Origin: Watersipora subatra
Lineage: Eukaryota > Bryozoa > Gymnolaemata > Cheilostomatida > Watersiporidae
Direction of reading: 5' to 3'
Assembly: GCF_963576615.1 (NCBI RefSeq)
Contig: NC_088708.1
Coordinates: forward strand, 31,193,191 to 31,257,190
Length of the DNA stretch: 64,000 nt
In this document: one piece after another, positions 38,376-50,600 of the stretch
Layout of the letters: each line of letters opens with the position of its first letter
How positions within the stretch are numbered: the first letter of the stretch is position 1
Position numbers and translations under genes: made by a program
The notes under the pieces: generated by a model
Seen by the model: the letters and a program-made list of their open reading frames with translations, nothing else
Told to the model about the DNA's origin: nothing
Databases searched by the model: none

Positions 38376-40296
38376 ACATACCTAACTAACATAACTAATA
38401 TAATTAGACCAATGCATAATACACAAGTCCTGACATACTGAACAATGTGTGGATTGTTATCATCTTACCCATAATAAGCATGTCTTCCAAACAGAACATA
38501 CCATTTACACCTTTACAAGAAGTGTGAAACCTTTTATTTAGGTCCATGATGGAAGCACATGCTCTGAAAAACTTAAAATTATGTGGATATCTTGTATGAA
38601 CTGTAGAAACTGTTCAAACAATAGTGTTCTGTACAGCAACGTACATCTCTTCTTAGGCTTCACAGGCTCTTCAGAGTAACAAACCAAAATGTCAGCTTTT
38701 AACCATCGCAACACATGATGTATGGTTAATAGGCTATAGCCTACTAGCTAATGGGCAAGAATTGAACTGCATGTAAGTAAAGGGAATCTTGGTCTATTTT
38801 GATAGTTTCAAGGACCCGCTGTATATAAGCGTACTTAGACCTGACACATCAATAAGATAAACAGGCGGAGAGATAAGTAAAGTTGTATCACTTCTATAAA
38901 ACCTTGCGATTCAACTGTAATTGTCAGAGGATTAAGCAAAGCTCATTTTCTTTCTAGTTTTGCGGTAAATAGATTATGTATACGATAATAGCCTCAGAAC
39001 TATGAATGCCATCTTTCTACCACCACCAAAGGTTTTAAGCAAAGCTAAACCCTAACTTTTGCCAAATCTATAGCTATAAACAACAACAAAGAGTTATCAA
39101 GTTAACAAGAACCTACATTTTGAATCAGAGAGATATTTTTAGCATTCATGATGTCAGGCTGTCTCTTCCTAGGTTGATAGTAGAAAACTTAGGACTGAGA
39201 TGTGAGAAGTTACAAAATGCTGATGCTTTACTGCAACTAGATAGATGTAAGACATGCAACAAGTGTTGAATGCTATAGTTGCCATGGCAGCATGCAAAGT
39301 TTGACTTGCAATGCTAAAATTAGCAGCCACTTGTGCTTTAAAAGAGCACACAAAACAAACTTATTTACCTTCTTTACCATTTGTTGTCAACTTATCAGAA
39401 ATGAAATTTGTGATAACCTTTGTGATGACAGAGGTCAGCATGTGACTGATGATATTTAGGCGAAATGATGTGTCAACAACTGAAAAGCGCCAATAAGAAT
39501 GCCGTTATTCACCAGTTGTAATTACAAAAACCAATCATACCAAAAACTGTGACCACAACAGGAATGACGTCTGCCAGCAGGTTCCTATGAAATTTATCGC
39601 AGTGTAAGCCACGCTTTAGGATGTCTACAGGAAAATAAAACAGTTGTCTATTCCTATAACATTGCTGTGTCCAATAAAATGAGTTGGCCTCAACTGAACT
39701 AAATTGGATGTACCGTCTATAATGAGTAACAAATCTTCCAGAATAAGAAACTCACCTGCACAGTAAGGGCTGTCTGTGACACTAACATGCGGCCTGACGT
39801 TCGACTCTGTAAATGCATGTGTGATGCGTAGTATCTTTATATAGCACTAATTGAGATTACGCTTGGCACACTTCAGATCACCAATAATAAATCAGTGTTA
39901 TAGCGTGAGCGGAGGCGTCTGATCTGCCAGACTGCAAGACCTCCTTACTTTCATCCTGTCGTGTACAGCTTGCCTTGCTCAGATACACTCAGATACACTC
40001 AGTTTTTGAATAGACGCAAGCCCTTCCATTAGCAGCCGATATTGTTTTATTAACCTTTTTTTCACTAGAAATAACAAAGGGCCTGTTAAAATAAATAAGA
40101 ACGGGCAGTACAATGTAACATATTATGTGGGAATGTTAAATGGCAGTTATATCTGAACTCTAAATGCATAATAGATTCAGACCCTGTAATGAGTTGCATT
40201 GTTATAACCTTTCCCTCCTACTAGCGTAGCAGTACAACAGCGGTCTAATCACATTCGACTCCATGTTGAAACCTCCAAACTCTTTCAAATGTTATA
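38376..40296. other. Non-coding stretch, nothing recognised
   Basis: No tandem array; a 60-codon minus ORF at 39169-39351 is not convincing. Confidence 0.5.
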
Positions 40297-40966
40297 CACT
40301 ATGTTTCCATGGTGCGCAGTACTGCGAAGCAGCCCCCTCCGAAGTCGAGGGGATTGTACGTTTACATGCTGCGCAGTGGTTTTCAGCAAATTAGCCAGAA
40401 AAGAGAAATTGTATAAATCGAGTCGCTGGATGGATACATAGAATCGATCATGAGTACCAAATGTCAGAAAAGGTCTTTTTATGCTTTTGTCATCATTATA
40501 CTTTTATTTACAATACTCATTCACAATGTTTTACAAACCTTAACACAATTTTTATAAATAATATACTTTTAATAAATATTTATATAAGTAATAGATTATT
40601 GAAATGTTACTTTAGGGCTTGCCACATTTTTCGAAAAGTGTTGGTATCGATAACAAAGTCCAGGAAAGTAATCACTTCATCATCTTCGTAGGAGCAGACC
40701 ATAATTAAATTTAAGTGAAAAAATATCGGAAGAATAGCAAAAACAAAGATAAGCAGGATAACTTTTGTACTAGTCTATGGTGCTCGAAGAATCTGTTTCC
40801 ATGGCATGAGAGCTATGCGCAGCCACTGCGCAATTGCTGTTTGCTTGCTGCGAATTTGCACTGGCTTCGCACTGACCAGTGCGCAGTGATTTCAGTGCGA
40901 AGACGCCGTTTCCATGATTTGGAGAGGGCGCAACTCCGAAGCACTGCACATCATGGAAACATAGTG
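40297..40966. mobile_element. Foldback/MITE element with CACTATGTTTCCATG ends
   Basis: CACTATGTTTCCATG at 40297-40311 is mirrored by CAT.ATGGAAACATAGTG at the right end (40966). The outer 40-50 bp also pair loosely (GTGCGCAGTACTGCGAAGCA against the reverse of CTCCGAAGCACTGCACAT). A GC-richer, internally palindromic part (GCGCAGT/ACTGCGC) lies at 40790-40960. Plus ORFs at 40461-40691 and 40715-41032 are inside and look non-coding. Relatives at 48876 and 63151. Confidence 0.72.
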
Positions 40967-43777
40967 GTAGTCGGCATAGTCAGCAGTGAACACCTTTCGG
41001 CTTGTCTTCTTATAACCAAAAGCAGCAGATAAACATGAGATCAATAAAAATTGGAACCAGCAATACCACCCATTTATGGCGTTGGCATAAGAGGCAGGTG
41101 CTTATTTTAGTATCCCGCTAAAATTACTTGACATAAACAACAGGTGGTCTGTCTATTGCTACTTAATAGCATAGTAATCTAAACATAATGATATATAAAC
41201 AAGTTGTCAGCCTCTATCGGGTACAGAGAGTTCCAATCAGGTGTCTACTTGATTTTTGAATATTTGTAATTAACTTAATTAAATATTGTATAATTATATT
41301 CTTCCATTCATAAATGCACCTAATTGAATGTTTCATTTGATACATACAATATTGGTATAAGCAAACTTCTAAGGAAGTGAACTAGAGGCACAAAAGAAAG
41401 GTGTTTACAAATACTAAAAGTAGCACCCGCTTTGCAATGACCCGTTTGTGAACACACTGAAGGAAAATAACATTGAGTGACATAAACATTCTAAACACGT
41501 CCTTAACATTCAGACTTGCAAACTTTTCATAGAGCCTATAATACATTTTATCCAGTACCGGCTCTGTGTGGATCGGGTCGATGGCAACTAAACCGTCAAC
41601 TCCTATACAAACCGGAAGGCGATTTGGACACCCTTACAGAACGAACCAAAAACAACATCTGGAAAAGCACTGCACTATACCAGTGAATGTATTGCGGCTG
41701 CATCTACATGACGAGGATAAACAAACCTATACATCGGCAAGCCGCTGCAACAAGTTGAAAATGCTAGCATATCTCGACCTGTTCTCGCTTGTGGATACCA
41801 TTTCCTTCTTGTTGAGAAAGTGAATCTGGTCCAGCGAAAGCCAGAATTTACTTCAATATTTGCATGCAGTGCTAAGGAATAGATAACAAATGTAATAATT
41901 GCTATCATATGTAAGCCACAACCATAGACAATTTTAGTCGCCTTGACTGACTGCAAGAGAGAATGTAATTCATGTTTTTGCATACACTTGTAATAATTTA
42001 ATTGAAAAAAAACTTGATCTGCCTGATATTATTTTATTATGGGCATTTGGATTTCATAATGATCAAATTGCTTCTTTTTGGCATGTTTTAGTTTTAATTT
42101 CAAAACAGACTAATCAAGGGCTAATCATCAGCAAGCTACACATGTTGGAACGCCAGCTGTAAATATCACACACTGCTAATACACCTGCTGTTATTTATAG
42201 CCATATCAGCTGTAGCATTAACACCTGTCAATTCGATACCAAAAAGCTGCAGTATTTCTCAAGTCCTTACTATGGTGAAACTTGATTGCGTTTTCTCACT
42301 CGACCAGTAATTTACCTTCTTGACATTAGGAACGCATCAAGCTTGAGACAATTGATCACACCAACAACCAGCCAATAACAGATGTGTGAACGAACTATAC
42401 AGTACGATATGCTGACAGGAAATCTAGTAAATGAATGAACAATGGCAGCAAAAGTTAAGATCAATATTTAAAATTACATTTTAATAAAATGTCCAAGACA
42501 TATTTGCGACAGAAACATCCTTCAATCAGTCGTTTATTCAGTAGAAAACTGATGAATAATTTAATGAGTCCACTAGTTCCCTAGTGCAGTATTCTATGTA
42601 GACAGAGAGTAGAGGGAGATTCTCTGTGGTCAATATGCATGCAGAGGGACTTGGAAAGGATTCAGAAGAATCAATACATTGTGAATGTTACTTCTTAGAA
42701 TACATAGCTAGCGCCTGCAAGACATTCATTTCATATGTCTAAGAGATTGTTCCTTTTTGTACCCATATGACAGCTGTCAGATTTAGGATTAGTGAGCAAA
42801 TACAGCTGGGGTATTAAATAACACAGCATTGTATTGAAAAAAGGAATTTGTAGAAAACTGAGTGCATTTAAAAGGCATATCTACCGTTGATCATAAAAAA
42901 CATAACTTAATATTTGCAAACTATGTATAAACATTATTATCATGATTATCATTATTATTATACTATGTTACTGTACAACCTGCTCCTTCCCAAATAGGGA
43001 ATTTAGCAAAATTTACGAAAACATGACACTGTTGACAGCAAGATAAGAAACAGCTTACTGTGATAAGCTAGTAATTTTAGACTTGTTAGGATAGACCAGG
43101 AGACATGGGTGTCTGTTATGGTAAGTGATATAATGCCAGTGATTCATCACTGATGGCCACTTCCGGTGCTTTCAGATTTCCTAGATGTGGTGGACACATG
43201 TTGAGTATAATTTGGCAACCGCATTCATATTCCGCACCCCCCCTAATTGTAGCAGATTTAGAATACGTAGTGTACATCTCTTAATTGTAGCAGATCTCGA
43301 GTAGTTTATATCAAGTCAAGTAAAAATAATTGAAATGGAATAAGGACATGTATAAGGACATAGGCCTACCATTAAAAGCCATAGCCCAAGATTTTTTAGA
43401 AATAATTAATGTTTGTAAGCTACGATAGCTGAACATGTGCCTTATCATCTTATTGTGTTTGGTGTAAGCTAAAATCGTTTTTACACGATTCGTTCATGGG
43501 TCCTCGCTTTAATTGATAATATAGTTGCAGTGTCGATCACTCGTTGTTAAAGGCGGCACGTAGATGATAACTTCAATTTTATATATACATGTAGGCCAAA
43601 TCGGAATCTGAAAGTACTATCAATGTATTATAGAGGTGCGGTGGATCAACCAGTGAGTATGTGGGAATGTCTTGTAACAGTGTGTCAATTGGAGGATTAC
43701 TTCAAAGAATGAGTCACTAGCTGAAAGTAGAGTGATACAAGTGAAATGATTATGATTGATATAATGAGGCGTTTACC
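40967..43777. other. Long non-coding stretch, nothing recognised
   Basis: Opposed ORFs of 85 and 102 codons at 41566-41983 overlap and resemble no family I know. No array seen. Confidence 0.5.
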
Positions 43778-44270
43778 ATGGAGGACCTGCCATGGTGAGT
43801 CATTAACTGGGGATGACCCGCCATGATGAGTCATTAACTGGGGATGACCCGCCATGGTGAGTCATTAGCTAGGGATGACCTGCCATGGTGACTCTTAACT
43901 TGGGATGACCTGCCATGGTGACTCTTAATTTGGGATGACCTGCCATGGTGAGTCATTAGCTAGGGATGACCTGCTATGGTGAGTCAATCATTAACTGGGG
44001 ATGACCTGCTATGAGTAATCAATTAAGGATGACTTAGTAAGTAAGACAAGTCATCAATTATGGATGACCTGTCATGATGAGTCATTAAATATGGATGATC
44101 TGCCATGATGAATCATCAATTAGGGAAGACCTGCCATGATGAGTCATAAACTAAGGATAACCTGCCATGATGAGCCACCATTTGGGATGGCTTGGCATGT
44201 TGGGTCATTATCTAGGAATGATTTGACATGGTGTGTCATCAACTAGTGATGTTGTTTATCGTGTGGCAGC
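43778..44270. repeat. ~31-bp degenerate tandem repeat, about 15 copies
   Basis: GAGTCATTAACTGGGGATGA followed by CC(C/T)GCCATG(A/G)T. Copies are similar at 43795-44000 and progressively diverged towards 44270, which lies only about 120 bp downstream of the beta-galactosidase stop. Confidence 0.92.
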
Positions 44271-44387
44271 ATATGTATGTTAGTTTCTTGATGAGCAGCT
44301 GACTGAAAGGCACTGGTCATGAACCACTAGATGATGAATTAGAAATAAAGGTGACATGTCGACTAGATAATATCAACATATGAGTGA

Positions 44388-44627
44388 CTATCCATGATGA
44401 GTCATCAAAGAAACGGAAATTGAGGTTATGTTTGAATTGAGCTCAGGCACATCGACAAACTTAATTTGGCAGCGATACGATGAGGAACAAGGTGTCCCTA
44501 CTAGTTCAGTGACTGTGATGAAGTTAAGCCCTGTCTTTAGGAGGATTGATGGCACATACAACGTCTCTTGAGGGCCTTTTCCAGGCCAGTAGCGGCCAAT
44601 GTTGAAATCATTCACTGTCACACTGCC
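44388..44627 (-). CDS. GLB1: Beta-galactosidase exon 8 (terminal coding exon)
   Basis: 240 nt with stop; acceptor TTTGTTATAG|GGCAGT. Reads [40 protein letters not shown] and on to [19 protein letters not shown]. Matches the C-terminal jelly-roll strands (INGFNLGRYWPARGPQ in human). The usual aromatic of xVWING is Thr here. The downstream 31-bp array starts within about 120 bp; no clear AATAAA seen between. Confidence 0.93.
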   Translation of the reverse strand, partial: GSVTVNDFNIGRYWPGKGPQETLYVPSILLKTGLNFITVTELVGTPCSSSYRCQIKFVDVPELNSNITSISVSLMTHHG

Positions 44628-47600
44628 CTATAACAAATTACAAGCTGTGGTGAATGATATGTGAAACTTGGTGTGGCTTAAGGACGGGTACGTAGGTGAA
44701 GGTATCATGCCAATACAAGGACTGTAGTATACACTGTAGTATACACACTGTAGTATACACTGGTATGCATCTAATGGCATTGGTATCAGCTCTAATATGT
44801 TGGTGTTTGTTTGGAATCCTGTCAATTGTCTATTAGTCTCATCTCATTGGTGTTGAGCACAGTTTAGTGTTTTAGTCAGATTACGTCAACAAGACACATA
44901 TTTTTGCAGAGTTTAATTGAAATATTTCTGTAAATAAACTTGATCAACTATTATATATATAACCAGAGCAGTTTTTACTAAAAATACCGATTAAGTTTTT
45001 GTATGCAGCAGCATAACGATAACATCGGCAGAATTGATTGAGTAGGCTAGCTATCCAGGATGACAGACTAAAAGTCGAATATCAGCTCACTGAGACATTG
45101 ATCTCTTCACTGAGACATTGATCTCTTCACTGAGACATTGATCTCTTCACTGAGACATTGATCTCTTCAATGACATGGCTACTTAAAGGAGTATTAACAG
45201 CGGCTATGTCCACACAGCGAAAAAGGTTACAGGTTACAAATGCTGTTTCTAAGTAACAGCGTAAACCAATCAAATAAATTCTTGTACAGGGCATTAGATC
45301 GTTTTTATGACTAAAATAATCTGTTAAATTATGCTTAGTATCACGTAACTCTTCATCTGCATCACAATTATCTCTTACATACCAACAAACGAGTCATCAA
45401 TTTTTATCGTGATATCGTCCTAGTAAAATTTAAAGATACTTGAAAATGGTTGAAATTGGAAGCAACATTTCTGATCTAATGCCCAGTGCAAGAATTAATT
45501 TGATTGGTTTACGCAATTACTCAGAAACAGCATTTGTAAACAGAGCCATATGAATGCTGGCGTTTCAGCCGTCAAGGTTTCTGACACCCTTTGCAATGCC
45601 GAAATACCGTCGTCAGGGTTCAAAGGATTATAAGTAATTTATTTTTCCAAGTCACTCTGAGCGTCAGCGTAAGGGTGACAAAGCCACATGCGGCTCCGCA
45701 GCCACAGAATGCTGCCTGCTGACCCCTGGTCTAGTTTTGTCAGACTTACTTAGATATTACAAAAAGTGCACATCCACAATCTCACATTTTTACCTGCGCT
45801 GACATCCACAATCTCACATTTTTACCTGCACTGACATATGAGAACATTCAAGCTATTCAATTTCTTGTACTATACACACATACATCAGGGAGTGTCCATC
45901 GCACAAACAATATACCAAGAGACGCAAATCAACATTTGTTTTTGACATAAACCTAAGCTTGAAAAATCTATTGATGCAGAACGATGGTAATACTTTTATG
46001 TCGAACTACCTTCAAATTTGGGGAATGGCTGGGGGTTCCAATCTGTAGTACATTAAAATTAACTAATATGAACAGGAAGCCCCAGGGTTGGCTCAGTTTA
46101 AACCAATGGTCTAAACCGAGCGGTTTAAACCAGCCGAAAAAAACAGTTTTTATAGTTTTTTCATTATTTTTTTGGAAAAACATAATATTTTAAGCTCCTA
46201 GTGGTCCATGTGCGGTAGAAATGCAATTATATGTAATTATCAGCTGTGGAAGTTTATTTAGGACACAGTAGTAAATTGATGGCAGAGCTCAAGTTGCAAC
46301 TACATGAAATTCTAGCACAACAATGAATTAGTGAATTTCATTTTCAATTGGTTTTATCAAGTGATATGATGATCTCTTTACTGATAAAATATATAAACCA
46401 TATATATTTCCCAAATCCAATCATCATCTCTAATAATAAATAAATACTTTCTCAAGTCTGGCCAGTGAGAAAGGGTAACTTATAATTAGAAATTAAAACA
46501 ATAAAATCCTTTTGGGCAAAAGCTTCAAGTTTACAAACTAATATTTCATTTATTGGGCACAAGCCAAAGTAGTTGGATTGTTAGAATTCAGTTTATCAAG
46601 TTTTTTGTGTTTTGAAAAGCTAAAGTTGTGCCTCAAGTTTCCAACATGCTTCGCAAATAGGAGCCCAATTGGCAGTTTTTTACTCAAACTGCAAGAGGCA
46701 AAGGTTTTAAGGCAAAATGTAATAGGTGTGCTGTCGTAACGCAAGGTCACGCAGATAGGCTTAAAGCTCATGTAGCAAAATCTCAAGCTGAAAATACCAA
46801 TTTAGACAGTGATGCTAGTATTCAGGTGATAGAAGTTGAGTCATCTGCCACTGCTCCAAACACTAGCAATGCATATGCATTATGCTATGCTCTACACTAC
46901 CACATGACTAATCACTTGGATTCAAATTCCTACTTATACATATAGAGCTGTATGTAAAATATTCACTTTATGTCATAAGATTTCTGCTCTGCATTTCATC
47001 GATCATGTTTGATTAAAGACTCATTCCGAAATTTCCAAATGTTTTCTCTCTTTTTTCCAAGACAACTCCCACAGTACCATCTTCAATAGATGATTCCACA
47101 TATGTATGTTCAATACTCAATCATGCAGCTATAGTAAGTGATGTTGATTTGACTTAAAATTGCAAAAAACCTTGGTAAAATTATAAAAAACCATAAAAAT
47201 CAGTTTAAACCATGAAAACCGGTTTAAACCAAAAAAACCTGAGTTTTTCATAAAAACCGTGGTTTTGTCCAACCCTGGGAAGCCCTGATAGAATGCTACA
47301 GTCAAAACCTTTGGTAGATTGAGTCGCTGTAACACATATGATTTCCAATTGTTGCTCTCTTACTGATCATTAAAGAAAAAAATTAATAAACTGAATTTGA
47401 ATTGGTTTGAGTGAGGTTTAATTGGTTTGAGTGAGGTTTAATTGGTTTGAGTGAGGTTTAATTGGTTTGAGTGAGGTTTAATTGGTTTGAGTGAGGTTTA
47501 ATTGGTTTGAGTGAGGTTTAATTGGTTTGAGTGAGGTGTAATTGGTTTGAGTGAGGTTTAATTGGTTTGCGTGAGGTTTAATTGGTTTGAGTGAGGTTTA

Positions 47601-50600
47601 ATTGGTTTGAGTGAGGTTTAATTGGTTTGAGTGAGGTTTAATTGGTTTGAGTAAGGTTTAATTGGTTTGAGTGAGGTTTAATTGGTTTGAGTGAGGTTTA
47701 ATTGGTTTGAGTAAGGTTTAATTGGTTTGAGTGAGGTTTAATTGGTTTGAGTGAGGTTTAATTGGTTTGAGTGAGGTTTAATTGGTTTGAGTGAGGTTTA
47801 ATTGGTTTGAGTGAGGTTTAATTGGTTTGAGTGAGGTTTAATTGGTTTGAGTAAGGTTAAATTGGTTTGAGTGAGGTTTAATTGGTTTGAGTGAGGTTTA
47901 ATTGGTTTGAGTAAGGTTTAATTGGTTTGAGTGAGGTTTAATTGGTTTGAGTGAGGTTTAATTGGTTTGAGTGAGGTTTAATTGGTTTGAGTGAGGTTTA
48001 ATTGGTTTGAGTAAGGTTTAATTGGTTTGAGTGAGGTTAATTGGTTTGAGTGAGGTTTAATTGGTTTGAGTGAGGTTTAATTGGTTTGAGTGAGGTTTAA
48101 TTGGTTTGAGTGAGGTTTAATTGGTTTGAGTGAGGTTTAATTGGTTTTAATAAATTAAAATTGCGTTCAGTGAGTTTGAGTTGCGACAATGAACTTGAAT
48201 TGCTTTCAATAAATTGAAATCACACTGTAGGCATTATATACAGAAGCTATATTGAAACCAGGAAAAGATGATAATTGCAGGGCACAATGAGCTCTACAGC
48301 TTTGGCGGACAATCGGACAGAGCTTTGTGGGTGAGCTGCAGATGGCTAAGTGACAATTAGCGGAGAGGTCGAAGGAAATGAGAAAATATGACACACAGCA
48401 ATGGCAATGATTAAATGTACAAATGCTATAGCCTTCTACTAAGGAAATGCAATCTTGCCAAACTCCTGCTGCACTAAGGGAAAATAGCGTCTGATTTGCC
48501 TGGCTGAAATGTTTGATAAGCCACTGATGAGAAAAGCGGCAGCAATAATTAATTTCCAAGTCTCTTTGTATGAAAGAATGTTCAGTACATTCTAGTAAAA
48601 TATCTCTACCCATCAAAGGCACAACTAGACACAGGATATAGCAGTTTTAGCATAGCAGCAATCAAAGGTTTATCGTGCAACAGCCACCTACACCTTACGC
48701 AAGCTTCTTAGCCGCTTTTTTCCTCTAGTCTCTATATCAGCTTCTCAATGACAGCTTCACAAAGAGTTCATTAAACTCTACACTTAGGTGCTTCTGACAC
48801 TCTATAACAGGTGCTTCTAACACTCTATAACTGATTAGACAAGTTGATGACATACAACCTCATCACTTGGGTAATCACTGTTTCCATGACGCGCATGATT
48901 CGTAAATTTGAGCTAATTTGCTAGTTACCAGCATCATGGAGACGGCATAAATCCGCAAGCTAAACGAGTTTTGCGATACGCAAAACTTTACAGAACTTAT
49001 CATGCTTGCGAATAATGGAAACAGTGTTTGCGAATGACACGCATTAAAATACCGCGCCAGCTATTCAATTTTAAACATTTTTAATATTTTTGTCGTCCTT
49101 TCTCGATCGAGTTTTGAGCGTCGCTAATTATTAATTTATAGCGTACAATTCCTCACCTTTTTTCAACAAGGCGTCGGAGACAATCCGCATTATGTGAATG
49201 TCCATAGAGACACTTGATTTGCACAGTAAAGCAACTTGCGCCAACTCCAAATCCGTCTTACTCAGTTGTGTTGTAGGTGCAAAATATGTGGAAATGTGAT
49301 TACAAGCTCTTAAAAGCTAAAAAACGAACAGTTAATCGCAGCCACACGAAAACGACCGTAGGTTGGAATCCCTCTCTAACACGGCTTAAATATGACGTAG
49401 TTGAATACGATGTGCTTCTGTTTACACTTTCATGCAACCTCATTCGTCAAAATATTTTCACAAATATCCATCGTTTTTTTGACGTCATTAAGCCGTTTGC
49501 ACATGCGCTCATTCACGAAAAAGTCGCCATGTTTGTAAAAAACGATTGTTTTTCTTTTATTTAATAGTACTTTTTGATGTTGTTTTGATACTATAATAAA
49601 AAATTTGCAAACAAAGGCATCATTTTCAAAAATTCATTGCAAAAGCTTCGTGTTTTTAACGATAAAATTGTCTATAAAGATGGCCGACAACGATAAAATG
49701 ACGTCACGAAAAAACGAAGGATACTTGACGCATTCAATAAAACCATGCCCATTGTCAGGAATTTTGTTGCAAGCCAACATTTGAATAAACGGGCTGATTA
49801 CCTGAAGAAAACATAAATTTTATAGTCTTAAATATTTCCCACAGTCAGCCTATGTTTAAAATAACTCAATTAAAATTAAAGTAATTAAGATTTTCTCTCA
49901 GATTTTAAATACTTGGAGTATATTGTTATGGTTAGGGAGTGTAACATACCTTATGCACCTAAAAAACTATAGAAATAATTTTATTGATATATTCTACTAA
50001 AGAATTTCACATGAAAAAAACTGCGAAAAATATGCAACCAAAAATGTGCAGAAAACATTTCCGCATAGAATTATAATACTCATCATTATTCCCTAATTCC
50101 TCAATCAGATCACCCCTGAGGCCAGACCATCTGGCACACTGAAACCTTTTAAGTAGCCTCAAAGTTGCAAGATGGAGTTACTGATGCGTCTGGTAAGACC
50201 TTATCCAATTAGCTCAGACTATCAACATATACGTGTCTGCTCGTCTCTAGAGGACGGACATAGTGAGATTTCTTGCATGATTAGGAGTGATTGCGATGAT
50301 AAAATCCCAAGGCAGGAAGCGAAGACTCTATACCAGTTCTCTCATACACATACGCAGACAGAAAGCTCATGTGAGACTCTATTGAGATATACTACACCTA
50401 GTTACAGTGCAATAGCTATTCCATACCCTGAGCGCAGAGCAATTGAATAAAGAAAATGATAGTAATAAAAATCAGCGAGAAAACTGGAGGGATCGATTTC
50501 TGCACATGGACAAAGAGAAAATGGCTACTTGGTGAGCTATAACAATTACCAGTTCAGCTACTTTATAAATCGAGACAGTTTCTTTATAAATGTAGACAGC

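Noticed and set aside
41566-41983. Overlapping 85- and 102-codon ORFs on opposite strands
   Set aside because: Overlap on both strands, no recognisable domain or convincing splice sites.
48206-48622. 138-codon minus ORF as an extra gene or exon of beta-galactosidase
   Set aside because: Exons 7 and 8 join in phase and match the family without it; no family resemblance; its 3' part overlaps degraded array edge.
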